Positions 43,406 to 47,774 of a DNA stretch of 64,000 nt are shown here, piece by piece. The position numbers and the translations under genes are program-made. Numbering within the stretch: position 1 is the stretch's first letter; each line of letters begins with the position of its first letter. This stretch comes from Lineus longissimus (lineage: Eukaryota; Nemertea; Pilidiophora; Heteronemertea; Lineidae): contig NC_088310.1 in NCBI RefSeq assembly GCF_910592395.1, positions 11,479,501-11,543,500 of the forward strand, read 5' to 3'. Below the pieces are notes generated by a model. The model made no database searches. It saw only the letters and a program-made list of their open reading frames with translations, and was not told the origin of the DNA.

Positions 43406-46078
43406 TAGATGATGCTAACCAGGCTGTACCTGGTGCACGTAGGCACCAGAAAAGCTGAGGACGCTAGTTGTATTGTATTCATTCATTCAGTACAGGACTA
43501 CCCCATGTCAATGTTCATGTCTTTTATCCACTTACGTGGAAGGCATTGGCATTGACGACAAAAAGGGAGTCAATTATCAGCTGTGGCTGTTCTTTCTAAT
43601 GTTCGCCTGCCACCAGTGAAATCGGCCTATTCATTTGGACTTAGTCATTTTACGATTCAGCCGCGCTCGGTTAGTGGGAGAAGACAGTATATATAGGATC
43701 AATCTAGGCGGATCGTCACGGACCATCGTTTACTCAGAACATTGTTTGCGAAGTAGTCCTCTAAACCAACAATCAGGACACATTGCCCCATTGCCCCCCC
43801 CCCCCTCCCCTCCCCACACCCCCACCCCATATCTTGTCATCTTTTCCCCGCATCTACAAACAAATACTTCTCCACGGGCCCATTTCTAGCATGGTTATAT
43901 TCTTGGTGCAAACGTGAATAGTTTCACTATAATGTTAAATAGGAGAGACACTTATTGCCGATTTAGTGCAACTTAATTTCGCCTAGCTGGCTGCTGCTTT
44001 ATAGATCCCCTTTAATGTAAATCAGGTTGAATCATTTGAATGCCCTAGGCCCAGGGTACTTGGTCAGGCCGAGGAAATATAGGAGGTATCACGCCGAGAG
44101 TCTTCACAAAATGATGAGTTACCGAGGTGGTGTTGCAACGTGTTTGTAATGTGGGAGTGATATGATTGGCCGGCAAATTAATTCTTGTATTGTATTAAGA
44201 CTGCTTTTCATTGGTCAATTTCAGGTTTTGAATTTCGAAGTCGAGTTTTGAATTTCGAAGTCGAGTTTTGAATTTCGAAGTCAAATCTTGAATTTCGAAT
44301 TTCGAATCTCGAAATGAGCCTTCTGGGCAATCGTACATACGTCTGCATCGACAGTAAAATGTGTAGTTTCTTATCATCAGCCAATCTAGCACGGCTCCGG
44401 GTTTCGAAAACTTCCCACGTATGTGACCATTATCAAGCGAACAATGCAATATTTGCTTTTATATCACTACTATAATGGACGTAGAGCTGAAATAGTTTGT
44501 CACACATCTCCTCCGCGCAGTTCAGATCGGATGACCTCGAAACTTTTCCTGAAAGTCGTGGTTGATATGGAGATGGTCCTCGCCGGGTTAAATGGATACA
44601 CTTTGCAGCGATTTCGGAGAAATAGCATTTTTTGTTCTTTCTATATATGGGCATACTCATTAACATAAGGGGCCATTTCAGTAGGTCTGAATTTGCATAT
44701 GTGGCCATCTATTAAATCAAAAGTGTGGGGGTTATACGAAAACAGCCGGGAAAGTATTGGGGCCACTATATTTTTAAAACATTCATCCATCTCCGCAATG
44801 TTCCCCCTTTATTTTGGTCGTACTATTTCACCTTACGTGGTTAATCGCTCTTAATTTTTCGGAGCACCGTATGGGAATTCATCACGTGATACACGTCACA
44901 TAATAACAAAACCGCCTCACCCAACCCATGCACTGGGCGCAAAGTAGCGCACAGCTCTCTATATATGAATACCCGGGGCAAATACAAAATATAATATAAA
45001 ATCCCGATTAACATTTCTTTACTGCAATAAAGACAGGCTAACCACTGCAGATTAACAAGTAAGTGAGTGTTCCGGAATGAGTGGAGTCCATGCAGAGGGT
45101 GTCGAAAAAAACCCTAGACGAACTACTTCCTCCGTCTGGTGCTGCCACCCACTATACTCGCGGTATTTGTTGTACTAAGTTCGTAACTTCACGCCATTGC
45201 CTCTTCACCATTCGCGAAATAGTTCGTCAAAATAACTCGAGACCACTTTGAAGAGTGGTGGAGTTTGGTTTTTCAGGTCGTTTTGGCCAAAAACGCGTAT
45301 AGTGTAAGTAATTTGGAGGAAAAGCATCCCCCGAAATCATCATGTTCGATTTATAAACACTTAGGTCGGTGCGGAGTGCTCCACATCACACATCGACCTA
45401 TTTTACGCATTTGAGGTTTCGACGTTTGCTCTTTTCGTCGTCGATTTCTTTCTTGAATATAATCAGCTCCAAACAAAAAGCAAATGAAGACAAATTCCCC
45501 CCCCCCCCCCCACACACACCTATCAATACCGTGATTGCCTCACTCATCAAAAGAAGACAAAGTCACAAACCCTCAGACCAATCAACTCATATCACACAGA
45601 TTGTCCCAATCATCAAAATCAAGACAACATCACAACCCCCAGACATATCAATTCATTTCACCCAAATTGCCCCACCCCCACAGTAAGCCAACACCCTAAA
45701 ACAACCCGCGCCATGGGTATTATGCTATACGGTTTTAAAAATACCTGTGCCGGATTTGGGCATCTTTTTGAGTGCTCTCACGAGAGCTGGGACAACATCG
45801 TGACACCTGGACCTTTTCAAAGGATCTTAAAAGGGAAGTCAACTACTAATGCTATCATAACCATTAGACCTGGAACTGCTATTTATCTATCTTTAACGAC
45901 GACCTGATCGAGATACATCTTAAAAGCATCATTTCGTAATAAGATACTCAATTGAGATATCAATTGATGAATAGGCACAAACTGTAAACTGATATATGTT
46001 TTACTTACCAGCGATGACGAAGGCTCCTAACGGACATAACAAAGTATAAATAAACAGTACCATGGTGGCGTAGGCCAT
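5450..46078 (-). CDS. Multi-exon secreted protein with tandem discoidin-like modules (partial at 3' end)
   Basis: Eight exons can be joined in frame: 46078-46009, 28213-27918, 25588-25444, 13979-13696, 11530-11362, 7135-6843, 6187-6025 and 5736-5450. The first encodes a signal peptide and ends in phase 1. The others alternate between A exons (phase 1 to 0) and B exons (phase 0 to 1), so every join keeps the frame. Each A+B pair encodes about 145-155 residues with a Cys near the start and a Cys near the end, and alternating hydrophobic strands between. This is the size and terminal disulfide pattern of F5/8 type C (discoidin) or related galactose-binding jelly rolls. The second module has the typical early string FTASS. 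Sequence identity between modules is low, so the family assignment is inference; the exon logic is seen directly. The B exon of module 4 and the stop codon were not found and may lie left of the window. Function is probably extracellular, in ligand binding or adhesion. Further exon pairs could be hidden in the long introns, because any extra A+B pair would also fit the phases. Confidence 0.62.
6025..6187 (-). CDS. Exon 7: module 3, B half
   Basis: Acceptor tttgccctttag|AAT and donor CCAG|GTAAAG bound 163 nt (54 codons + 1, phase 0 to 1). The product includes LQWIFTNNAV, a second Trp, and ends KNLEFQFCSKIVIP, matching the Cys-terminated ends of the two other B exons. The overhanging G joins exon 8 to give ACSKN. 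Confidence 0.58.
6843..7135 (-). CDS. Exon 6: module 3, A half
   Basis: Acceptor cttgcag|AA and donor CTAAAG|GTAAGT bound 293 nt (2 nt + 97 codons, phase 1 to 0). The product starts EEIKTCQTD, contains TTWPNFP and ends GGLNTLK. It has the same layout as the other A halves: Cys at the start, a Trp near the middle, then alternating hydrophobic strands (YMDISFP, VHTVTVEAK). The polypyrimidine tract overlaps a short direct repeat of gatgaaagcaa. Confidence 0.58.
7180..8453. mobile_element. MITE-like element with GGGGTAATTGTA termini (family II, long copy)
   Basis: The left end gagtaaactggagtaattgta and the complement of the right end gggtaaaatggggtaattgta form TIRs with TA on both sides. The words tagcccc and ggggctacaatta recur inside near both ends (7203-7228, 7540-7585, 8225-8270). 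A short palindromic relative lies at 17605-17733. No open frame inside. Confidence 0.6.
8713..8835. mobile_element. Fold-back MITE, about 123 bp
   Basis: The arms gtattgattgtctcaccca and the complement of tgggtgagccaaccaatac pair, and pairing continues through gagctaaaat with mismatches. Both strands carry open frames of about 60 codons here, a consequence of the palindrome. A G-homopolymer follows at about 8875-8890. Confidence 0.6.
8891..11361. other. Intronic stretch without recognisable content
   Basis: This lies inside the long intron between exons 5 and 6 of the modular gene. Short open frames at 9541-9747 and 10242-10477 have no recognisable motif. No terminal repeats were found by eye. 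Confidence 0.4.
11362..11530 (-). CDS. Exon 5: module 2, B half
   Basis: Acceptor attttgtgtttacag|CAA and donor GGGG|GTATGT bound 169 nt (56 codons + 1, phase 0 to 1). The product contains SWWQDYIFKW, then ILVKELIITV, and finishes GLKIKACKG. The terminal Cys can pair with the Cys that opens the A half, as in F5/8C domains. The overhanging G completes a Glu codon with exon 6. Confidence 0.55.
12359..13555. mobile_element. Non-autonomous DNA element with GGGCCATATGAATAAAAAC-type ends (family III, long copy)
   Basis: The left end gggccgtgtgaataaaaaca and the right end tagtttttattcatatggcc are inverted repeats. The same termini and much of the interior recur at 14418-15021. Inside, a segment of about 135 bp (ctctcccttagc ... 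gatgatgagtgtgtcaac) is tandemly duplicated at about 12905-13170. Confidence 0.65.
13696..13979 (-). CDS. Exon 4: module 2, A half
   Basis: Acceptor acttgtatttcag|CC and donor GGACAG|GTAGGA bound 284 nt (2 nt + 94 codons, phase 1 to 0). The product starts ACRNVAEY and contains IADTTFTASS, then a Trp (residue about 46) and an aliphatic strand before VEFKG. This is the most discoidin-like of the modules: an early TASS motif, a central Trp, then a strand ending in Gly. Confidence 0.6.
14418..15021. mobile_element. Non-autonomous DNA element, family III, short copy
   Basis: Starts gggccatatgaataaaaac and ends gtttttattcatatggccc, a near-perfect 19-bp TIR. Interior blocks (ctatcaaacggatgcaggac, tttcgccaacatcttttcat, attattcatacgaaaa) are shared with 12359-13555 in the same order, with only one copy of the internal duplication. 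No target duplication was evident. Confidence 0.7.
15306..15720 (+). repeat. 5' LTR
   Basis: 415 bp, TG...CA. A TATA-like tatataat lies at 15403-15410 and a poly(A) signal AATAAA at 15588-15593, in the order expected for U3-R-U5. It also contains two copies of actaggcctat. Confidence 0.93.
15721..15738 (+). other. Primer-binding site of the LTR element
   Basis: tggcacccgctaagtggg starts at the first base after the LTR, the normal place for pairing with a tRNA 3' end (TGG pairs with CCA). I do not assign the tRNA species. Confidence 0.75.
15789..16892 (+). CDS. Intact 367-residue ORF of the LTR element, function unknown
   Basis: The frame is open from 15747 to the TAA ending at 16892. The first ATG is at 15789, so the protein is 367 residues. 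The N-terminal 30-90 residues contain WNLNVFADGCKLTLEWRR and then a basic stretch KSPGKRKRDKARMLDFIQRK. The middle is acidic and polar, and the C-terminal 120 residues are more hydrophobic and look folded. There is no CCHC knuckle, DTG/DSG protease motif or YxDD. From memory, similar basic SP-RRRD-type stretches occur in orphan proteins of marine invertebrates, but I cannot name a family. It could be a divergent Gag-like protein or a captured host sequence. The complete frame in a young element suggests it is, or recently was, functional. Confidence 0.7.
   Translation: MTLVDQYLRNLVLCADDATWNLNVFADGCKLTLEWRRNDYCGTIREMTPQVCRKSPGKRKRDKARMLDFIQRKKLRMVLNNGERTQCQTPTVGPLNPHAPSFETNNEEESPRRFPKDNTVVSQQYTIFREGTDLSDRCSDIEPTLGIGHNHDSNKKGKSDPDQIFVAPIITCDELSRGDSLSTEVKIGPEEFADQELITDCLFDVPEYYSCITNIIYPNTEEIATEEPSGNNQTQLHYTSQQAALGTEPTSTSEGYRGLPCYVKDQLNIQIAAISDSHRDLPFAEISMSGTASVDDCVWEYVRSSMGRNSLSVVNKLSVYLLVIGGRLNPFQEYFIPNHNIELGAIVIPKFDSSSTLYLLFKWNGKP
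17145..17155 (+). other. Polypurine tract of the LTR element
   Basis: agaggggggca directly precedes the 3' LTR, the position for plus-strand priming. Confidence 0.8.
17156..17570 (+). repeat. 3' LTR
   Basis: Matches the 5' LTR except for a T/A difference in ggaat(t/a)agc and a T/C difference in aacccc(t/c)acgg. It ends at the GATG target repeat. Confidence 0.93.
17605..17733. mobile_element. Fold-back MITE (family II, short copy)
   Basis: aggtagaatggggta at the left is repaid by taccccattctacct at the right, with TA on both sides. The second arm pair is tagcccctg / caggggcta. It lies 34 bp after the LTR element and shares termini with 7180-8453. Confidence 0.8.
17778..18357. mobile_element. 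Large fold-back element, Tc1/mariner-like ends, 580 bp
   Basis: Almost the entire element is palindromic: cagagtggctcaataaaaat opens it and its complement closes it. The arms keep pairing (for example gaggaagca near 18010 with tgcttcctc near 18127) almost to the middle. TA flanks both ends. No open frame. Confidence 0.85.
18360..19094. other. No recognisable gene
   Basis: Short overlapping open frames at 18539-18987 show no domain or splice-site pattern that I trust. Confidence 0.4.
19095..19640 (-). repeat. Dispersed repeat with (GTC)n arm (copy 1)
   Basis: tttttagctcacctc is followed by a gtccgtcgtc array (19135-19178) and then by blocks such as gaaacttggtacaca and tttggccaccaggtggc. The same blocks occur in inverse orientation at 37500-38592 and in a short copy at 60790-61015. 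The region around 19420-19640 holds a second round of the ttgaccta...ttggccactggatgg unit. Confidence 0.7.
19641..21143. other. No recognisable gene
   Basis: AT-rich sequence, no convincing open frames. A cluster of tgtaggcctaggcctag at about 20001 is typical of words found across this genome segment. Confidence 0.4.
21144..24028 (-). mobile_element. pogo-like DNA transposon 1 (degenerate)
   Basis: The left end caggatatccttgtgaatac and the complement of the right end caggatatcctcgtgaatac form TIRs of about 27 bp, flanked by TA (21142-21143, 24029-24030). The transposase gene on the minus strand lies between 23448 and 21666. A poly(A) run sits at about 21565-21579, inside the element downstream of the gene. 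Confidence 0.85.
21666..23448 (-). pseudogene. pogo/Tigger-like transposase with introns, frameshifted
   Basis: Exon 1 (23448-23196) starts with ATG and carries a basic stretch RRRRRYTLTEKKKLL and a helix-turn-helix region, ending at a G|GTAAAT donor. Exon 2 (about 22988-22770) has KPWFQERKGRK and the EWWNNL / FTASNGWL region. Exon 3 starts after ttttatcag at 22685 and reaches VDETF, the first catalytic Asp. One base is then missing and the frame continues in the 22520 frame with IDIRSTRGNARLG. A further intron of about 150 bp (GTGAGT donor, ttgcag acceptor) precedes MIWDQGR (second Asp) and LDLTVMVSFK (third Asp). The QP of the usual QPLD is QS. Exons 1 and 2 also do not join in the same phase. 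The gene is dead but its intron layout is preserved. Confidence 0.82.
24100..25211. mobile_element. TIR element with imperfect 9-bp target duplication
   Basis: The left end gggtagttgtaaacaagaaa and the complement of the right end gggtagttgtaaaacaagaa begin TIRs that run on through repeated cagaaacacagaaac for about 70 bp. The outer flanks are ttggcagac (24091-24099) and ttgtcagac (25212-25220), 8 of 9 matching. A 9-bp duplication is typical of Mutator-like elements (known family property; inference here). The interior contains two long G-homopolymers and no credible transposase. Confidence 0.6.
24991..25211. repeat. Tandem duplication of the element's right end, 113-bp unit
   Basis: aagatggagtctgcagacca begins both copies (24991 and 25104), each ending tttacaactaccc. 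The copies differ at very few positions. Several overlapping open frames on both strands are products of the cagaaac/gtttctg repeat. Confidence 0.85.
25444..25588 (-). CDS. Exon 3: module 1, B half, with a probable GC-AG intron
   Basis: The acceptor is tttctttttcag|AGC, phase 0. The reading frame includes the repeated string DKPVKIELETG-like strands and ends KELEMRIC..IIG. The two other B exons finish with the same pattern (hydrophobic strand, Cys, then Gly) exactly before a phase-1 donor. Here that position is G|GCAAGT, the standard form of the rare GC donor. An alternative GT donor exists 49 nt further on (CA|GTGAGT at 25394) but gives phase 2, which does not fit the next A exon. A TGA follows at 25393-25391, so the exon could also be terminal. 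Confidence 0.5.
25955..26926. mobile_element. MITE, family I, copy 2
   Basis: Shares long blocks with 3565-4340, including gttggtcatg.atctgatgta, tttttcacaatgtatgggtg, gaacacccca and gatggaattagg, in the same order. The left TIR is degraded (tcctatcagaaagtcaatgt) and the right TIR is tactttcttgtaggactg. It is longer than copy 1 because of insertions in the middle. Confidence 0.7.
27001..27761. mobile_element. AT-rich element with inverted termini, candidate MITE
   Basis: cacttgtataggaaagtaaa at the left resembles the complement of the right end (cactcgtacacaagtaaaaa), followed on both sides by aggacacc. The interior is AT-rich with repeated atttcaaaa-type words. It lies just downstream of exon 2 of the modular gene, inside the intron. 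Confidence 0.5.
27918..28213 (-). CDS. Exon 2: module 1, A half
   Basis: Acceptor cttcgcattttag|GT and donor TTG|GTGAGT bound 296 nt (2 nt + 98 codons, phase 1 to 0). The product begins GCQQITASK and carries a central run with two further Cys around CTKYKC, followed by hydrophobic strand-like segments (VNLLF, LEYLSL). It corresponds to the N-terminal two thirds of a jelly-roll module. Reading beyond the donor continues open to a TAA at 27819, so the splice rather than ORF length defines the end. Confidence 0.58.
28448..29410 (-). mobile_element. Deleted IS630/Tc1-type transposon
   Basis: The left arm agggtggtccaaacaaacgc... and the complement of the right arm share gcacaagcata and atgaatggatagagaatc, then ttctagaagaaaaa, giving TIRs of about 110 bp flanked by TA (28446-28447, 29411-29412). 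Only the 3' part of a transposase gene remains on the minus strand. Confidence 0.75.
28843..29155 (-). pseudogene. IS630/Tc1-type transposase, C-terminal remnant
   Basis: The minus strand reads YPPRSPDMMTRLYFFMWGYVK, in which the Asp of RSPD is a catalytic residue of DDE_3-type transposases and FFMWGYVK is the usual following helix. Then VYVPPFAQNLIILRERLDEA and VCVRQGGGHV, the standard C-terminus. The first two thirds of the protein are missing, consistent with an internal deletion of the transposon. Confidence 0.78.
29413..30684. other. No recognisable gene
   Basis: AT-rich sequence in the first intron of the modular gene, with no open frame above about 90 codons and no motif recognised. 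Confidence 0.4.
30687..32720 (+). mobile_element. pogo-like DNA transposon 2
   Basis: The left end ctgtatacgttgcattggct and the complement of the right end ctgtatacgttgcatttgct start TIRs of about 75 bp (through aggcct.tattactccttat), flanked by TA (30685-30686, 32721-32722). One transposase gene on the plus strand fills the interior. Confidence 0.9.
31003..32526 (+). pseudogene. pogo/Tigger-like transposase, one intron, several point lesions
   Basis: Exon 1 starts at ATG 31003 (MDNGNGAEEDR) and contains the DNA-binding part (RTIARWIQEEDEL). A phase-1 intron of 124 bp (31300-31423, GTTAGT...tttcag) joins G to GTAGATGG. Exon 2 has NIWWHDL, SSGWLQCFLTRHG, NMDETFVLWD (first Asp), IDVRTSRGN-like KQVDIRTSRGN, LLIWDMFPAH (second Asp) and QPLDLTIIRSFK (third Asp). 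Breaks: a TAA after NAY, one lost base near 31140, a TGA after RQH just before the intron, and a TGA at 32203-32205. Both TGA codons stand where related copies suggest Arg, as expected for CpG decay. The catalytic triad itself is preserved. Confidence 0.85.
32726..34854 (-). mobile_element. pogo-like DNA transposon 3
   Basis: The left end cagtaaatgctcagttaact and the complement of the right end cagtaaatgctcagttacct are TIRs of at least 27 bp, flanked by TA (32724-32725, 34855-34856). The left end is three bases from the right target site of transposon 2. Confidence 0.9.
33113..34507 (-). CDS. pogo/Tigger-like transposase, open frame, first catalytic Asp replaced by Asn
   Basis: Starting at ATG 34507 (MDMPNDGEGDM) the frame is open for 464 residues; it can be extended 20 codons to an ATG at 34567, but that extension is hydrophobic and outside the conserved region. 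Order of parts: N-terminal helix-turn-helix with YARRHRLANSTLRGWIQD (about 50-70), ENWWGEL, SDGWLSWFMARKC, then the catalytic core IFNFNETFTQ, IDVRTSRGNPKLGCTV, ILLLVDRFRPH and QPLDLTVMRGFK, and an acidic C-terminus. Elements 1 and 2 have Asp in VDETF/MDETF, while this copy has NETF (AAT for GAT). The other two acids are intact. It has no intron where element 2 has one. A fresh but catalytically dead copy or a domesticated DNA-binding protein are both possible. Confidence 0.85.
   Translation of the reverse strand: MDMPNDGEGDMEGHRPGTSRRLHGYPVEARLRHALDCQHAIEHGQVLNVAEYARRHRLANSTLRGWIQDIDHLMDQAEHNAHSRRVRIDHDGLWPEVEDAVHQSFLERRQRALPVSRSDLRQDAVVAFENWWGELPVERQDEMRHQRPERVNFVASDGWLSWFMARKCITFRRKTKDTATLPRDAEERVARFQEEVRTTVQENNVHTIFNFNETFTQLDFPPMYTAATKGSKNIDVRTSRGNPKLGCTVGLTIGSNGEKAPAHVVFREPGFVREIRALHDIPENVRVTSSRSGWENAGTLQHWQEEIFFPFVGDFDPNEILLLVDRFRPHQAEQFYQPLVEAGILLDDIPARCTSLAQPLDLTVMRGFKTLVRKYWKEWKTQHTNADGQCDKIPLLSVLGILSHACADVSPNAAIRGFQVAGLIPRENGQYADAQAEGGLLLDEDELSDVEEDIVFHDYNEDSD
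34857..37013. other. No recognisable gene; one strong hairpin
   Basis: Contains the hairpin at 35313-35362 described separately. Otherwise no open frame above about 75 codons and no terminal repeats were seen. Confidence 0.4.
35313..35362. repeat. Near-perfect short hairpin
   Basis: cacggggaccccctcagccta(a) pairs with (t)taggctgagggagtccccgtg: 22 positions with one mismatch and a 6-base loop. Confidence 0.85.
37016..37211. mobile_element. CATATGGG-rich MITE (family IV, copy 1)
   Basis: Starts cccagctagc and ends gtaactggg, with TA on both sides (37014-37015, 37212-37213). The interior is built from variants of ccatatgggg and gggcccacat, giving similar word content on both strands. An inverse relative ends at 40487. 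Confidence 0.7.
37500..38592 (+). repeat. Dispersed repeat with (GAC)n arm (copy 2)
   Basis: About three rounds of a 300-bp unit (tttgacctctgtgaccttga at about 37550, 37860 and 38160; ttggccccctggtggcc; accaaacttcggt) lead into a (GAC)n array and then aagctcacctctgctaagag gtgagctaaaaat. The copy at 19095 has the same order in reverse. The end gtgagctaaaaat forms a small hairpin with gctcacctc. Confidence 0.75.
38443..38543. repeat. (GAC)n microsatellite
   Basis: About 26 uninterrupted gac units, flanked on both sides by ggacgac variants. The long Arg or Asp runs in the frames across it are artefacts. Confidence 0.95.
38747..38952 (-). CDS. Candidate terminal exon (copy 1)
   Basis: After the acceptor tacgtctttggtttcag the minus strand reads GSVRKHAYQKQS then STWFTNARDRGLGGKRAARG and an acidic end PEPQNTDSDN before TAA. 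AATAAA on the minus strand lies about 145 bp further on (38597-38602), so this could be the real 3' end of a gene. I do not recognise the protein. Upstream exons were not identified; they may lie beyond the duplication or belong to a transposon. Confidence 0.4.
39370..39577 (-). pseudogene. Candidate terminal exon (copy 2, duplicate)
   Basis: Same protein as copy 1, including the acceptor and stop. Its downstream sequence is the intron side of copy 1, so it lacks its own close poly(A) signal. Confidence 0.4.
40003..40158 (+). CDS. Possible small ORF or first exon
   Basis: ATGGCGGCTGACAATGGCG opens a 51-residue frame (MAADNGVQGGDN..., LFQLHWRRTMHSEANGDDFD) in a locally GC- and CpG-richer island. 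The ATGGCGGC context is typical of animal start sites. No donor was identified before the stop, so the call is weak. Confidence 0.25.
40240..40487. mobile_element. CATATGGG-rich MITE (family IV, copy 2, inverse)
   Basis: Ends gttttgctagctggg|TA, the complement of the start of copy 1, and is filled with the same ccatatgggg / gggccccaca words. The left boundary is approximate. Together with copy 1 it brackets a 3.4-kb block in inverse orientation. Confidence 0.6.
42543..42588. repeat. Palindrome with duplicated arm
   Basis: gtaggtcactactt pairs with aagtagtgacctac around one central base, and ttaaagtagtgacctac is then repeated once more. Confidence 0.85.
43345..43405. repeat. (GAT)n microsatellite
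   Basis: About 20 gat units, giving a poly-Asp frame on one strand and poly-Ile on the other. Confidence 0.95.
44225..44342. repeat. 20-bp tandem repeats ending like family V
   Basis: Three copies of gttttgaatttcgaagtcga are followed by shorter variants and then gccttctgggcaatcgtacatac, which resembles the terminus tccttctgggctttcgtaacat of the fold-back element at 56922-57205. Confidence 0.65.
45369..46005. other. C-rich tract and intron sequence
   Basis: A C-homopolymer at about 45499-45511 and two imperfect copies of a ca-rich block (tcacaaaccctcagac... and tcacaacccccagaca...) precede the signal-peptide exon. The plus-strand frames here look like low-complexity sequence. Confidence 0.4.
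46009..46078 (-). CDS. Exon 1: signal peptide
   Basis: Reading the minus strand from ATG at 46078, the exon encodes 23 residues plus one base: MAYATMVLFIYTLLCPLG then AFVIA. This is a typical secretory signal (short N-region, hydrophobic core, small residues at the end). It is followed by the strong donor G|GTAAGT, phase 1. The overhanging G joins to GT of the exon at 28213 to make Gly, placing the first module directly behind the cleavage region. A second in-frame ATG lies at codon 6. Confidence 0.62.
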
Positions 46079-46572
46079 CTCCTCTGTTATCAGTCAGACT
46101 GGGGCGTTAGCGAGTGTACGTTATCGCAATCTGATTCCCATTCAGAGATGTTGTTTGGAATTTCGGTAGTGGTTCCTTATTTAATGAAAATATTATAATT
46201 CGTTTACACCTTGTTCCCACAAACCGCGTCAGTGCGCACATCGGACATTTGATGGCTTGTTCTCAGCACGCGTGACAATCTAATTTTATTCAGTCCCTGT
46301 GTCACGCAGATCAGATCATCAGCTTCGCGGAGAAGCAGCGTGTCCTTTCAATGCCTTGACGCGACATTGATTCGTTGGGAAAATGTAAACAGTTACAATC
46401 CTTCCTTAAAACTGAAATCTTTTTAATGTAGAAAACACCACCCCAACTTTTAAAACGCTTTATTTAAAACGCACACAAGTTAACAAGTGTTTATGTCTAA
46501 ATTCTGGTGTTTGGTTCACCGACAACACTAGCTAAATGGTGATGCTATACGGGTTGAAAATAAAGTTGAGTG

Positions 46573-46851
46573 ATGTGCCAACGCCCGCTGTCCTCGAAAC
46601 TGCTTAAAGGGCCGTTCAAAACTCTCCATTCCCAAAGCATAAGTGTTTCGCTACGGGCAATTCCTCTAAAAAAGACTTTTGAATTTTCAGGGAATTGCGA
46701 AGAAAACGTATATTCGCCTGTTATGAATATGGTTATGATATTTTACTATCTTGATGAATTACCATATTATCATGATACAAGGGATTATGTGGATTATAAC
46801 GTACAGATATCCCACTTATCTCATATCGTCGCAGAGCTTAAAAATTACTAA
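46573..46851 (+). other. Isolated 92-codon open frame
   Basis: ATG at 46573 to TAA at 46851 (MCQRPLSSKLLKGPFKTLHS...). No domain recognised and no supporting context; it could be chance. Confidence 0.15.
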
Positions 46852-47034
46852 CTCCGTCAAATTTATAGCAAGGTTTAAGGGTAGAAGTGTAAATTAGATG
46901 GAACAGCACATGATGACGTGAGCCTATGCACGTAATGAGCCTATTTATTGTTACTGTGAATATGTCACAATCATAGGCAATATAATCGTTACCAGTGCCA
47001 AAAATACACCTTGTAATATGTGGGCTGCGTTGAG

Positions 47035-47655
47035 CCTAGTTCATACTCCGACGCACGACCGCCGGCGACCGACGCACGATCAAATTCTCGACGCCGACGT
47101 CGTGGTGTTGATTCATACTTTCGCGTGCGACGGCGATGGCCATCGGCGTCCGGACGCGCGTTCGGTCGGCGTGCGATATTAAAGAGTTCAACAAATTTGA
47201 ACTCTCTGCGTCCGATCGCGGCGTCGTACCAATGAATGATCACTTTTCTGGTCATGGGACCAAAGGACTCATGTTTATGCATATTTTCAAAGGCGCCTAG
47301 TTCAAACTGGAAAGACGGGGAATGGGAATTGATTACGTCGTTTTACGCTTGAGCTTCCTCACATAACGAAGTTAAAATGTCGGACGCAGAAGAGCTACTA
47401 ATATGTGAAGTAAAACGTTACATACATATCTCGTCGGTGGCGTTTCCTTCGCATCCTGTAGAGGACAGCCATTGCCTGGACATTTAAAATAAGCAGTGCG
47501 TCCTCCTCCTCCATTTTGACGTGGCAGAATGGTATAATCGCGTGAGCATTCATAGTCACGCGATACGACACCTACAAAATCGTGCGATGGCATAGGCGAC
47601 CGACGCAGGACGCTGCGTTCGACGCCGGTGATGGTCGTGCGTCGGAGTATGAATC
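47035..47655. mobile_element. GC-rich inverted-repeat element
   Basis: ttcatactccgacgcacgac at the left is repeated as the complement of gtcgtgcgtcggagtatgaa at the right. Internal sub-copies of attcatactttcgcg and gacgcc words follow. Strongly CpG-rich compared with the rest of the window. No transposase frame. Confidence 0.7.
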
Positions 47656-47774
47656 CACTTTTAGGGTCATTTATCATGAACAGGCTGTTCTCTTCTTTTG
47701 TCTAGAGAGTTATCAGAGATTTCTAGGCCATGGACACCGATTTATACGATCGAGGTAAGTTGAATCTCCCGTAT

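Larger units (their letters stand above)
40488..44224. other. Mostly featureless; short hairpin and (GAT)n
   Basis: Contains the small palindrome at 42543-42588 and the (GAT)n array at 43345-43405. A minus-strand frame at 40883-41062 after a good acceptor (ctttgcag) has a protein-like stretch but ends in a stop with no partner exon. Confidence 0.35.

Noticed and set aside
43228-43458. Protein with about 20 consecutive Asp
   Set aside because: Generated by the (GAT)n microsatellite. A preceding cccagcag acceptor exists but nothing supports coding use.
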